Shown: positions 33,410-41,953, counted from the first letter of the stretch. The stretch is DNA of 64,000 nt from Bryobacteraceae bacterium (GCA_026002855.1 BPGD01000001.1:868001-932000), one strand, 5' to 3'. Notes: generated by a model not told the origin, from the sequence alone. Made by a program: numbers and translations.

Positions 33410-35436
33410 AGATCCTGCTGGCGCACAATTCGACCTACTTCCCCTCGCTGGGCGGCGGCGACAAGAGCAACCGGCTGCTGATGGAGGCGCTTGCCGCGCG
33501 GGGGCACGACACGCTGGTGGTGACGCGCGCCCCGGACTTTTCAGAAAGATCGCATGCGGAGCTGAAACAGGAGCTGGCGGCGCGCGGCATCGGGGCGGAG
33601 GAAGACCACGAGTCGCTCAGCTATACGCTGAACGGCGTGCGTGTGCGCGCGCTGACGCGGCAGCCGCACCTGCGCGCGTTTTTCCAGTCCTGTCTGCACG
33701 CGTTCGACCCGGACATCATCATCACGTCCACCGACGATCCGGGACAGATCCTGTTCGACCTGGCGATCCGTCACCCGCGGGCGCGCGTCGTCTATCTGGT
33801 GCGCGCGACCATTGCGGTGCCCTTCGGGCCGGACAGTTCGATGGTGAGCTCGGCCAAGACAGCGAATCTGCGCCACGCGGACCTGATCATCGGCGTCAGC
33901 CACTATGTGGCCGGCTACGTGCGGGAGTGGAGCGGCCTGGACGCCATCCATGTGCCGATCTCGCTGCTGGAGCCCGGTTCGGAGTTCCCGCAGCTTGGTT
34001 CGTTTGACAACGAGTTCGTCTCGATGGTGAACCCGTGCGCCGTAAAGGGCATCACCATTTTTCTGGAGCTGGCGCGGCGGATGCCGCAGCTCCGCTTCGC
34101 CGCCGTGCCCACGTGGGGCACGACGCCCGTGGAGCTCGACGAGCTGCGCCGCGTGCCGAACATCACGCTGCTGCCGCGGGTCGACAACATCGACGAGCTG
34201 CTGCGGAGGACGCGCGTGATGCTGGTGCCGTCCATCTGGGCAGAGGCGCGTTCCCGGATCGTGCTGGAGGCGATGAGCCGCGGCGTGCCGGTGGTGGCTT
34301 CCGACGTGGGCGGTCTGCACGAGGCCAAGCTGGGAGTCCCGTATCTGATCCGCGTGAACCCGATCGTCCGCTACCAGCCCGCGCTGGATGCGTCCATGGT
34401 CCCCGTGGCGGAAGTCCCACCACAGGACGTGGCTCCCTGGCAGCGCGTACTCGAGCGGCTGACAACGGACCGCGCGCACTGGGAAGAGATCGCCGCCGCG
34501 AGCCGCCGTGCGGCGCTGGAATATGCCGCCTCGCTGTCGATCGAGCCCTTCGAACATGCACTGCTCGAGCTGCTGAAAAAGCCGAAGAAGGCCCCGCCGC
34601 AGGCGGCGCCGAAGCCGGCGATGAGCGAGGAGAAGCGCCGGCTGCTGGCACTGCGGCTGGCGCGGCGGGCCGCCGGCAAGCCGCCTGCCACGCATGACTG
34701 GTTCCCGAACATCCACTCGGCGCCGCCGGACCGGCTGCGGCTGTTCTGCTTCCCCTGGGCCGGGGGCGGGGCGTTGCCGTTCCGTTCCTGGAGCGAAGCG
34801 CTGGGGCAGGTGGCGTTCGTCGTGCCGGTGCGGCTGCCGGGGCGCGAGTCGCGCGCGTCCGAAAAGCCCTTCGAGCGGATGGAGCCGCTGATTGAAGAGC
34901 TCGTCGCGCAGATCCGGCCGTTCCTGGACGCACCGTTCTCTTTCTTTGGACACTCGATGGGCGCCGGCATCGCTTTCGAGCTGACCCGCGCACTGCGGCG
35001 CGTGGGGCTGCCATTGCCACGCTCGCTTCATGTCTCCGGCGCCAGGGCGCCGCAGTTCCGTCTGAACCATGTGCCGCCGCCTGAGCCGTCCCTGCGCGAT
35101 TTCATTGAGGAGCTGCGCCGCCTGGAAGGATTTCCACCGAGCGTTCTCAACCAGCCTGAGCTCCTGAAACTCGCCCTGCCGGCGCTGCTTGCCGACGCGC
35201 GCCTGTACCGCCATTACGTCTATCGGCCGGAGGCGCCGCTCGACATCCCTATCTTTGCCTATGGCGGCGACGCGGACCCGAACGTCACCGCGGCGCACCT
35301 GGAAGCCTGGCGCGAACAGACGACGGCGCGCTTCGAACGCGTGGATTTCCCCGGCGGGCATTTCTATTTTGAGGCGGCGTTGCCGGCCCTGCTGGCGGTG
35401 CTGCGAACCCATTTGGCGGCACTGGAAAGCCGTTAA
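33406..35436 (+). CDS. glycosyltransferase-thioesterase fusion
   Basis: 676 residues. Residues ~1-390 are a GT4 glycosyltransferase paralogous to the preceding one (MVNPCAVKGITIFLELARRMP; PSIWAEARSRIVLEAMSRGVPVVASDVGGL). A short helix MSEEKRRLLALRLARRAAG (~405-425) follows, then a type II thioesterase (~435-676): FCFPWAGGG, the nucleophile GHSMGAG (~516), GGDADPNV and GGHFYF with the catalytic His (~650). Such thioesterases hydrolyse acyl groups from carrier proteins in RifR/GrsT fashion. Fusion to a glycosyltransferase is unusual and ties the sugar-transfer step to the carrier domain encoded two genes upstream. The ATG overlaps the previous stop. Confidence 0.9.
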   Translation: MKILLAHNSTYFPSLGGGDKSNRLLMEALAARGHDTLVVTRAPDFSERSHAELKQELAARGIGAEEDHESLSYTLNGVRVRALTRQPHLRAFFQSCLHAFDPDIIITSTDDPGQILFDLAIRHPRARVVYLVRATIAVPFGPDSSMVSSAKTANLRHADLIIGVSHYVAGYVREWSGLDAIHVPISLLEPGSEFPQLGSFDNEFVSMVNPCAVKGITIFLELARRMPQLRFAAVPTWGTTPVELDELRRVPNITLLPRVDNIDELLRRTRVMLVPSIWAEARSRIVLEAMSRGVPVVASDVGGLHEAKLGVPYLIRVNPIVRYQPALDASMVPVAEVPPQDVAPWQRVLERLTTDRAHWEEIAAASRRAALEYAASLSIEPFEHALLELLKKPKKAPPQAAPKPAMSEEKRRLLALRLARRAAGKPPATHDWFPNIHSAPPDRLRLFCFPWAGGGALPFRSWSEALGQVAFVVPVRLPGRESRASEKPFERMEPLIEELVAQIRPFLDAPFSFFGHSMGAGIAFELTRALRRVGLPLPRSLHVSGARAPQFRLNHVPPPEPSLRDFIEELRRLEGFPPSVLNQPELLKLALPALLADARLYRHYVYRPEAPLDIPIFAYGGDADPNVTAAHLEAWREQTTARFERVDFPGGHFYFEAALPALLAVLRTHLAALESR

Positions 35437-35572
35437 ATCTCACACAAGGGTCAATTCCGCCGCCGGCACGTTCCCGGTCGGCCAGGATGAATGGAACTGA
35501 CACCGGCCTATTCCTGCGCAGAAGGCAGACATATGGAAACCGGCGTCCAGAGAGCCGAATTCATGGGCAGAG

Positions 35573-36505
35573 ATGACGAGGCACGTTGGAAATCAAAAGG
35601 CACGATGGACTGCGAAGGCGGTAGTGATTTGGATCACCCTGATGAGCGGGCTGGCGCTCAAGTCTGCGGCCGCGGCCGATTCCCGCGACGTGCAAGTTCC
35701 CATTCGAAACTGGCCAGTCCCACAGTATTGGATGCCGACATGGACATTCCCGGAGGTGGGCTCTACGAGCGCAAAGAGCCAGGGTCTCACAGCGGCGGCG
35801 GGGCCGCGCCTGGGCAGCGTGACGCCGCTCGCCGGCCCCCTGGCGTTCGTCGGCATCACCCCTTGCCGTCTTGTGGACACGCGGGCCTTCGCCGGGATGC
35901 CCGCACCCTTCGGGGCGCCGGCGTTGTCCGGATATGTGACCCGCAGTTTTCCGCTCAAGAACCACCCGAATTGCATTCTGCCGCCGGAGGCGAAGGCATT
36001 TTCGCTGAATCTGGTGGCAATCCCGCATGGGACGCTGAGCTTCCTGTCTTCCTGGCCGGATGGCTATCCCTACCCGGGGACCTCCTTCCTGAATTCCCTT
36101 TCCGGGGACATCGTCAACAATGCGGTCATCATCGCTGCCGGGGTCAATGGCGGCATCAACGTGGTCGCCGGCGAACCGACAGACCTGCTGATTGACATCA
36201 ACGGCTACTTCATCGACGTCTCCGGAGCCAAAGGCTCTCTCGGCGGCGTCGTCTCCGCAAACGGAACCGCGCAGAGCCTGCCCGCCGGTTGGACCAGCTC
36301 GCGAAATGGGACCGGGCAATATGTGATCACGTTTCCTGCCGGGACCTTCCAGGCCGGCTCCGCGCCGGCGCCTGTCCTGAGTCCCATCGGTGCGGTGGCC
36401 ACACTTCAGGGGGCCTCGATCGTGCGCCTCTCAGATGGTTCCGGCACATTGACCGTCAACTGGTCCAACGACGTGGCGTTCAGCTTCGTGGTGGCATCGA
36501 ATTAA
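35573..36505 (+). CDS. secreted surface protein with PCRLVDTR-type domain
   Basis: 310 residues with a signal peptide (hydrophobic core VVIWITLMSGLALKSAAAA). The mature part holds ITPCRLVDTRAFAG, AKAFSLNLVAIPHGTLSFLSSWPDG, SFLNSLSGDIVNNAVIIAAGVNGGINVV and DLLIDINGYF. This order (CR-DTR, then NxV, then aN..., then DxxGYF) is a domain repeatedly found in exported proteins of Acidobacteriota and Actinobacteria. It is probably an extracellular beta-sandwich; function unknown. A C-terminal Ser/Thr-rich beta-like region of ~90 residues follows. It stands 136 bases after the carrier-protein cassette in the same direction, but no link is evident. Confidence 0.78.
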   Translation: MTRHVGNQKARWTAKAVVIWITLMSGLALKSAAAADSRDVQVPIRNWPVPQYWMPTWTFPEVGSTSAKSQGLTAAAGPRLGSVTPLAGPLAFVGITPCRLVDTRAFAGMPAPFGAPALSGYVTRSFPLKNHPNCILPPEAKAFSLNLVAIPHGTLSFLSSWPDGYPYPGTSFLNSLSGDIVNNAVIIAAGVNGGINVVAGEPTDLLIDINGYFIDVSGAKGSLGGVVSANGTAQSLPAGWTSSRNGTGQYVITFPAGTFQAGSAPAPVLSPIGAVATLQGASIVRLSDGSGTLTVNWSNDVAFSFVVASN

Positions 36506-36592
36506 CGAGCAACGGGCGGTTGCGCAAGAGGATTGGGCACGAAACCTCTGCGGCTGAATCCGACTCGCGCCACCGGACGGGCGCCAATCGCG

Positions 36593-36628
36593 AGGGCGGC
36601 CAGAGGCCGCTGGCCTGTCGGCCGCCCT
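36593..36628. terminator. nested GC-rich hairpin between convergent genes
   Basis: AGGGCGGCC (36593-36601) pairs with GGCCGCCCT (36620-36628), and inside it AGGCC-GCT-GGCCT (36604-36616) forms a second stem. Only a short T-run follows on the plus strand. It sits between the convergent surface-protein and ARPP-1 genes, so a two-way terminator is plausible. Confidence 0.5.
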
Positions 36629-36667
36629 TTCCTCCGAGGTCCGCCGCCAAAATCGCAATGGTCTGGT

Positions 36668-37741
36668 TCAGTGCACGTCCCGATGGCGTCTTTCAGAGCG
36701 CCGCCGCGGGCGCTGCATGTTGACGAAGTCCAGATCCGGCCGCTGATGGCCGCCGTCTCCGGCCGGGAAAGCGCAAAGGTGGAGGTAACGGTCCTCCGCC
36801 CACAGGGCCGCGCCGGCAACGGCAGTACTCTCAATGCGGACGTCCGTCCCCATGCCGATGGCCGGCCGGCTGAACGTTTCCGCCTGTCCGATCGAAATCG
36901 CCCAGGAGCGCAGCGTAGCCTCCAGGGAACTGGCAGTGCCCGGTTTGGAAGAGCATGCGGGCTCTTCACTCCGAAGTTCGGTCTTGCAGATTTGTTGTTC
37001 GAGAGCGTCCAGCGCATAGCCGCGGAGCAGTCTGGGCAGGATGCGTGCACAGGTCTTCTGATGGTCGAAAAGGTCGAGCCCGGCCGGCTGGCCGTCCAGG
37101 GCGAAGACGGCGCCAACCTGTCCCGGGCACCAGGTCAGGACGCGGATGTAGTCTTCGAGCTCTGGCAGACGTTGATCATACGCCGCGCGCATGGAGGAGG
37201 TCGGAGATGTAACTCGCAGATTGGCAAGCTTTTCCTCCACGTCCGCCCAAACGGCCCACTGATCGGTTCTGGCCCTGCCGACGGTGCGCAAGGCCCTTGT
37301 CACCTGGGCAACCGTTCGGGCGCGCAGTTTGCGAAACGCGAGTGCGGGAGTCGGCGCGAACTCCCGGCTGATCGGGCGCCAACGCCCTGCTTCCACGCAC
37401 GAGACGGGAATCACGATCTTTGCCTGCGGCGGCGCGAGGATGGTGAGATTGATGATCCGGTTCTGCCGTGCCCCGGCCAGCTCTTCGCCGCCAAGCATCA
37501 GCACCGGGCGGTCCGAAAGGTTCTCGAACATGATCTCCGGCACGGTGGCCATCTCGAGCTCTGCCACCCGGATGAGGCCGGAAGCGGCAGCATCCTGCAA
37601 CAGGAGATAGGGTGGGTCCGCGTCAGCGTCAGCGTCAGCGTCAGCGTCCGGCGCATGCAGGATCGGCAACATCGCCAGACCGCCGTGCTCCACCAGCCCG
37701 CCAAACTGCAATCCATCAACAAAGTCCTTGATTGTCACCAT
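36668..37741 (-). CDS. ARPP-1 domain (DUF6569-type) protein
   Basis: 357 residues. ENLSDRPVLMLGGEELAGARQNRIINLTIL followed by IPVSCVEAGRW is the core of the ARPP-1 domain, named for its association with ADP-ribosylglycohydrolase and rhodanese-phosphatase-like proteins. The biochemical role is not established. Near residue 35 an (Asp-Ala)n stretch is encoded by a hexanucleotide repeat. AGGAGG lies about 9 bases before the ATG. The opposite strand also has a long open frame (36533-38290), but its translation is low-complexity and lacks family motifs. No ARG or phosphatase gene adjoins; a 97-residue orphan lies upstream. Confidence 0.82.
   Translation of the reverse strand: MVTIKDFVDGLQFGGLVEHGGLAMLPILHAPDADADADADADPPYLLLQDAAASGLIRVAELEMATVPEIMFENLSDRPVLMLGGEELAGARQNRIINLTILAPPQAKIVIPVSCVEAGRWRPISREFAPTPALAFRKLRARTVAQVTRALRTVGRARTDQWAVWADVEEKLANLRVTSPTSSMRAAYDQRLPELEDYIRVLTWCPGQVGAVFALDGQPAGLDLFDHQKTCARILPRLLRGYALDALEQQICKTELRSEEPACSSKPGTASSLEATLRSWAISIGQAETFSRPAIGMGTDVRIESTAVAGAALWAEDRYLHLCAFPAGDGGHQRPDLDFVNMQRPRRRSERRHRDVH
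37621..37648. repeat. tandem hexanucleotide repeat (CGTCAG)
   Basis: Four exact copies of CGTCAG plus CGTC. It lies inside the ARPP-1 gene and encodes alternating Asp-Ala. Six-base units keep the frame, so copy-number change would alter length without disrupting the protein. Confidence 0.9.
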
Positions 37742-37954
37742 CGGAATTTCCCTCCTCTCCGGCGTGCGTGCGGCTCGGCTCGGACGCCGTCCGCTGTCGT
37801 GAATCCGGCGCGCCCGGCGGCGGTCACCTCGCCGCCAGGCGCACCGTCCGGCAGCAGAGCGGCCGGAAGACTCCCGGCCGCGGCCGCCACCGAACCTGCC
37901 GGGCTGCCCGCGGTTCCAAGGCTCCGAGACCGTGGCTCCGCACCGGACAGCCTG

Positions 37955-38248
37955 TTAATGAAGCGTGGTGAAGGTGGAGCGCAACTGTTCCTCCTGGTCG
38001 AGAAGATTGAAGGCCGATGGGAGAAACAGGAGGCCGAACATGTCCTCCCACAAGAGCCCTTCCGGATACTGGAGTCTGGCCAGTTGCCGTCCGATCTCCG
38101 TGAGAGCAGCGCCGATCACTTCCTGCGCCTCGTCGTTGATGTGCTCCCGGACAAAACGCAGTTCCAAAGCAACACTGGCGAAGGCCCGCAGGTAAGCGGC
38201 CTGCCGGGCCTCCAGGTGAATGCCTGTCGTTTCGGATCCTTTCTGCAT
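37955..38248 (-). CDS. small hypothetical protein
   Basis: 97 residues, Leu- and Glu-rich and largely helical: LEARQAAYLRAFASVALELRFVREHINDEAQEVIGAALTEIGRQLARL. There is no signal peptide and no cysteine. I do not recognise it. Balanced composition and amphipathic helices make it look like a real protein rather than a chance frame. It is transcribed toward the ARPP-1 gene 213 bases downstream, which has its own strong ribosome-binding site; that gap shows nothing else. The ribosome-binding site of this gene is weak. Confidence 0.5.
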   Translation of the reverse strand: MQKGSETTGIHLEARQAAYLRAFASVALELRFVREHINDEAQEVIGAALTEIGRQLARLQYPEGLLWEDMFGLLFLPSAFNLLDQEEQLRSTFTTLH

Positions 38249-38275
38249 GGGATGGCCCCATTTTGGCCGGACAGG

Positions 38276-38294
38276 GGGCTCAGGAAGTGAGCCC
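38276..38294. other. perfect inverted repeat in the 38249-38559 intergenic region
   Basis: GGGCTCA-GGAAG-TGAGCCC, a 7-bp stem with a 5-base spacer, 28 bases upstream of the small minus-strand gene. It could be an operator or a leader hairpin. The rest of this 311-base gap between that gene and fabI shows only the TACAAT box at 38545. Confidence 0.5.
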
Positions 38295-38544
38295 GCGCGC
38301 GGCCCGGGGAAATATTGCCGACATCCGGTTCCGGCGCGGCAGCGTCCCCGTGGTCGTCAATCCATCGAGCGTGTCCGGTGAAGGCGGCGCTGCTACTTCC
38401 GGCCCGCAACTCCGGGTCTGGCAGGAAGGCTCGCCGCGCAAGGCCACAGACGGCGCGCGGGCTCAGCCGCCGGGCGCCCGGCCCGGAAAGCCGGCAAGTC
38501 GTGCCGGAGGACGGGTTTGCGGAAAGCGCCTGCGGCCGGCAGGC

Positions 38545-38550
38545 TACAAT
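38545..38550 (+). promoter_or_regulatory. -10-like box of fabI, possible leaderless start
   Basis: TACAAT, five of six matches to TATAAT, ends 9 bases before the fabI ATG. No -35 element at standard spacing and no ribosome-binding site between box and ATG. Confidence 0.5.
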
Positions 38551-38559
38551 GGTGGATTC

Positions 38560-39330
38560 ATGCCGCAACTGCTGAAGGACAGGACTTCGCTGATACTGGG
38601 GCTCGCCAACCGCTGGTCACTCGCCTATGCGATCGCCCGCGCCTTCCGCAGGGAGGGCGCCCAGCTCATCCTCACCTATCAGGGCGACCGCCAGCAGGAG
38701 ACGGTGGAGGAGCTGGCGCGCGAGCTCGGCGCCTCGCGCGTGGTCTCCTGCGACGTCACCCAGGAGGCCGACATCGAACGGCTGGCCGAGATGCTCCGCG
38801 CGGAAGGCGACGACCTTCACGCGGTCGTCCATTCGATCGCGTTCGCCAACAAGGAGGATCTGGCGCGGCCATTCTACATGACCTCTCGGGAAGGCTTCCT
38901 GCTGGCGCAGGAGATCAGTTGTTATTCGCTGGTGGCCGTGGCGCGGGCGGTGGCGCCGGTGATGCGGCAGGGCGGGTCCATTACGACTCTCACTTACCTG
39001 GGCAGCCAGCGCGTGCTGCCCAACTACAACGTGATGGGCGTCGCCAAGGCGGCGCTCGAAGCCAGCGTCCGATACCTCGCCAGCGAACTCGGCCCCCAGC
39101 AGATCCGGGTGAATGCCATCAGCGCCGGCCCCGTCAAGACCGCGTCGGCACGGGGCATCAAGGACTTCTCGAAAATCCTGGAAACGGTGGCCGAAAAGGC
39201 CCCACTGCGCCGCCCCACGGACCCTGAGGAGGTGGCCGACGCGGCCGTGTTCCTGGCCTCCCATCTGGGCCGCGGCGTCACCGGCAACATCCTCTACGTC
39301 GATTCGGGCTACCAGATCATGGGCATCTGA
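38560..39330 (+). CDS. fabI: enoyl-[acyl-carrier-protein] reductase (NADH)
   Basis: 256 residues of the SDR-type enoyl-ACP reductase, which performs the last reduction in each fatty-acid elongation cycle. The cofactor loop is LGLANRWSLAYAIA. The catalytic Tyr-x6-Lys appears as YNVMGVAKAALEASVRYLA, and ISAGPVKTASARGI is the substrate loop. Length and motifs are typical. The ATG at 38560 gives the family N-terminus and follows the TACAAT box by 9 bases; the frame is open further upstream but with unlikely composition. The sulfatase maturase follows after 27 bases with its own box. Confidence 0.95.
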   Translation: MPQLLKDRTSLILGLANRWSLAYAIARAFRREGAQLILTYQGDRQQETVEELARELGASRVVSCDVTQEADIERLAEMLRAEGDDLHAVVHSIAFANKEDLARPFYMTSREGFLLAQEISCYSLVAVARAVAPVMRQGGSITTLTYLGSQRVLPNYNVMGVAKAALEASVRYLASELGPQQIRVNAISAGPVKTASARGIKDFSKILETVAEKAPLRRPTDPEEVADAAVFLASHLGRGVTGNILYVDSGYQIMGI

Positions 39331-39345
39331 CCCGCCGGCGGATGC

Positions 39346-39357
39346 TACACTCCGTGT
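39346..39357 (+). promoter_or_regulatory. -10-like box of the maturase gene, possible leaderless start
   Basis: TACACT (39346-39351) ends 6 bases before the ATG at 39358. The surrounding GCTACACTCCG...GTGTATG is nearly the same as at the VOC gene (25109-25126) and forms TACAC-TCC-GTGTA. Confidence 0.45.
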
Positions 39358-40569
39358 ATGCCGGCCGGGGATCCCTTTCCCATCCTGGGCCATGACTATC
39401 CGCTGACGGCGATGCCTGGCCCGGCGCCGCGCATCGGGTCGGTTCTCGTCAAGCCGGCCTCCGCCGTCTGCAATCTGGACTGCGAATACTGCTTTTACCT
39501 CGACCGCGAGGCGGATCCTTACCGGGACCTGCCGTCGCGGATCATGCCGGCAGAAGTCCTGGAGCGCCTGGTAGACGGATTTCTTTTCTATTCCTACCCA
39601 GTGTCGGTTTTTGCATTTCAGGGCGGAGAGCCAACGCTGGCCGGACTGGCATTTTTCGAAAAGCTGGTGGAATTGCAGCAGAAATACGGCCGGCCGGGAC
39701 ACACCATTTCCAATTCGCTCCAGACGAACGGCATCCTGCTGGACGACGCCTGGTGCGAATTCCTTCACCGGTATCAGTTCCTCACCGGCATTTCGCTGGA
39801 CGGGCCGGAAGACGTCCATGACCGCTACCGTTTCAACCGTGCCGGCCATCCCACCTGGCGCAGGGTGATGGAGGCGGTAGAACACATGAAAAAACACGGC
39901 GCGGAATTCAATATCCTCTGCGTTCTTTCCCAGGCCAACGTGGAAAAACCGCGCGAATTATACAGGTTTTTCCGCTCCATTGGTGCCGATCATCTGCAAT
40001 TCATTCCGCTGGCGGAGTTTCACCGGGACGGAACGCCGATGCCCTTTACGATCACACCGGAGCAGTACGGACGCTTCCTCTGCGAGCTGTTCGATGTGTG
40101 GTGGCCGGACCGGAGGCGCGTGCGCATCCGCTTTTTTGACAACCTGGCCGAGGCTCTTGCCGGCATGAAGCCGGGCTCGTGCACGATGCACAAGGCGTGC
40201 GACAGTTACGTGGTGGTGGAGTACAACGGCGATGTCTACCCGTGCGACTTCTTCGTGGAATCCGGCTGGAAGCTGGGCAACCTGATGCTGGATTCCTTCG
40301 CCGAAATCGCGCGCCGGCAGCGCCGCCATTCGTTCGCCTTGAAAAAATCCCTGCCGCACGAAGAATGCCGCGCGTGCGAATATCAGACGATCTGCCACGG
40401 CGGCTGCCCGAAATTCCGTCATGGGCCGGCGGGCCGGTTTGAGGACCTCGACTATTTCTGCCGCGCTTACAAAATGATCTTTGCGCGGGCCGCCGGGCCG
40501 CTGCGCCGTGAAGTGGAGAAGATCCTCGGGACAGGCCGCAATGCCGCGGCGGTCCCCAGCCCTTACTGA
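39358..40569 (+). CDS. anaerobic sulfatase-maturating enzyme (radical SAM)
   Basis: 403 residues. The radical SAM cluster site CNLDCEYC (~38-45) starts a barrel continuing through FAFQGGEPTLAGLAFFEKLV and NSLQTNGILL. The C-terminal SPASM-like region has the cysteine series CTMHKAC, YPCDFFVESGWKLGNL and CRACEYQTICHGGCPKFR for two further Fe-S clusters. These enzymes oxidise a Cys or Ser in sulfatases to formylglycine without oxygen. The natural client in this window is the CSPSR sulfatase at 23498-25003, some 14 kb away. It converges on the CorC-like gene. Confidence 0.93.
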   Translation: MPAGDPFPILGHDYPLTAMPGPAPRIGSVLVKPASAVCNLDCEYCFYLDREADPYRDLPSRIMPAEVLERLVDGFLFYSYPVSVFAFQGGEPTLAGLAFFEKLVELQQKYGRPGHTISNSLQTNGILLDDAWCEFLHRYQFLTGISLDGPEDVHDRYRFNRAGHPTWRRVMEAVEHMKKHGAEFNILCVLSQANVEKPRELYRFFRSIGADHLQFIPLAEFHRDGTPMPFTITPEQYGRFLCELFDVWWPDRRRVRIRFFDNLAEALAGMKPGSCTMHKACDSYVVVEYNGDVYPCDFFVESGWKLGNLMLDSFAEIARRQRRHSFALKKSLPHEECRACEYQTICHGGCPKFRHGPAGRFEDLDYFCRAYKMIFARAAGPLRREVEKILGTGRNAAAVPSPY

Positions 40570-40573
40570 CGGG

Positions 40574-41944
40574 TTACGGCGCCTTCTCTTCCGCTGCCTC
40601 GCCGCCTTCCTGAGCCTCCAGCCGCTCGATCCGCACCCGGGCGATGCGATTAAACTCCATGGCGAGGACCGTGTAGCGCCGCCCGCCATGCTCCACCCAC
40701 TCGCCTTCGCGCGGGATGCGGCCCAGCCGGTAGAGGATGTAGCCCGCCAACGTCTCGTAGTCGCCTTCCGTTGGAAGTTCGATGCCGTACTGCGTCTCCA
40801 GATCCCGGATCGGGATCGTGCCATCCACTTCCAGCGCCTCCGATTCCCGGGAAACCGACTCCAGCCGCAGGTCGAACTCATCCTCGATCTCCCCGAAGAT
40901 CTGCTCGAAGACATCCTCGAGCGAGACCATGCCGGAGACGGTGCCGAATTCGTCCACCAGAAACGCCAGGTGGGCGTGCTGTTCGCGCAGGTCCTCAAGC
41001 AGCAGATGAAGCGGGCGCGACTCGGGCAGGATGGGCGCCTTGCGGAGAATTCTCCTCAGCGAGAAGGGCTCGACGGCCCGGCGCCGGAGGTTGGACAGGC
41101 GCCGCTGGGCCCAGAAATCCAGCACGTCCTTGACATGCACGAATCCGATGGGATTTTCGTTGCCTTCTTCGACGACCGGGAGCCGCGAGTATCGTGTCTC
41201 GCTGACTTTCTGGAGCACTTCGTCGATGTCAGCCCCGGCATCGACGGTCGCCATCTGGCTGCGCGGCACCATGATTTCGCGCGCGATCCACTCGGGCAGA
41301 TCCAGCAGCCGCTGCATCGCCTCGGCCTCAAAACGGCCCAGTTGCCCGGCCGAACAACTGGCCTGGAGCACGAATTTGAGTTCCTCGGCCGAGTGGGCTC
41401 CCGGATGTTGCTCCTTCACCCCGAGCAGCAGGCTGACCGCCGCGGAGGACCGTTCCAGGACCCAGACAAAGGGCTCCACCAGCCGGTAGAAAACCAGCAG
41501 CGCCGGGGCGACGATCACGGCCAGCCGTTCGGCGCGCGCCATGCCGAAGTTCTTCGGAGCCACCTCGCCGAAGACGACGTGGACGTAAGTCATCACCAGA
41601 AAGGCCAGGCCTACGCTCACGAGGCTGATCGCCGGAAGAGCGGCCGCCGGAATCGCGGCCGGCAACAGCCGCTGAAACAGGGCGTGAAGCGTCTCCTCGC
41701 CCAGCCAGCCGAGGCAGAGACTGGTGAGCGTGACCCCCACCTGGACCACCGAAAGCAGGCGCTCGGGATTTTCCAGCAGCGCCGCCGCGGCCCGCGCTCC
41801 CATGTGGCCTTCCTCGCAGAGCTGCTTCAGCCGGCTGCGGCGGATCGAAATGAGCGACATCTCCGAAGCCGCAAGGAAGGCGTTGGCCCCGACGACAAGC
41901 GCCATCAGGATGAGCCGGTATCCATAATGGGGACTGCCTTCCAT
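40574..41944 (-). CDS. CorC/HlyC-family CNNM-CBS membrane protein
   Basis: 456 residues. A DUF21/CNNM membrane domain (~1-195: ANAFLAASEMSLISIRRSRLKQL, VVFGEVAPKNFGMARAERLAV) is followed by a CBS pair (~215-345: EIMVPRSQMATVDAGADIDEVL, VDEFGTVSGMVSLEDVFEQIFGEI) and a C-terminal CorC_HlyC domain (~360-440). CNNM proteins take part in Mg2+ or Co2+ efflux and resistance; 'hemolysin' in older annotations is misleading. The gene is 9 bases after the RodZ gene and probably in the same operon. Confidence 0.92.
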   Translation of the reverse strand: MEGSPHYGYRLILMALVVGANAFLAASEMSLISIRRSRLKQLCEEGHMGARAAAALLENPERLLSVVQVGVTLTSLCLGWLGEETLHALFQRLLPAAIPAAALPAISLVSVGLAFLVMTYVHVVFGEVAPKNFGMARAERLAVIVAPALLVFYRLVEPFVWVLERSSAAVSLLLGVKEQHPGAHSAEELKFVLQASCSAGQLGRFEAEAMQRLLDLPEWIAREIMVPRSQMATVDAGADIDEVLQKVSETRYSRLPVVEEGNENPIGFVHVKDVLDFWAQRRLSNLRRRAVEPFSLRRILRKAPILPESRPLHLLLEDLREQHAHLAFLVDEFGTVSGMVSLEDVFEQIFGEIEDEFDLRLESVSRESEALEVDGTIPIRDLETQYGIELPTEGDYETLAGYILYRLGRIPREGEWVEHGGRRYTVLAMEFNRIARVRIERLEAQEGGEAAEEKAP

Positions 41945-41953
41945 GGAGTCCGC

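Noticed and set aside
30071-35436. Cassette as the edge of a larger PKS/NRPS cluster
   Set aside because: Both flanks (TrpB2 and a surface protein) are unrelated and no KS, AT, A or C domain is present in the window.
36533-38290. Long plus-strand open frame (585 residues) opposite the ARPP-1 gene
   Set aside because: Its translation is Arg/Gly-rich without family motifs, while the minus strand gives a recognisable ARPP-1 domain with a strong RBS.
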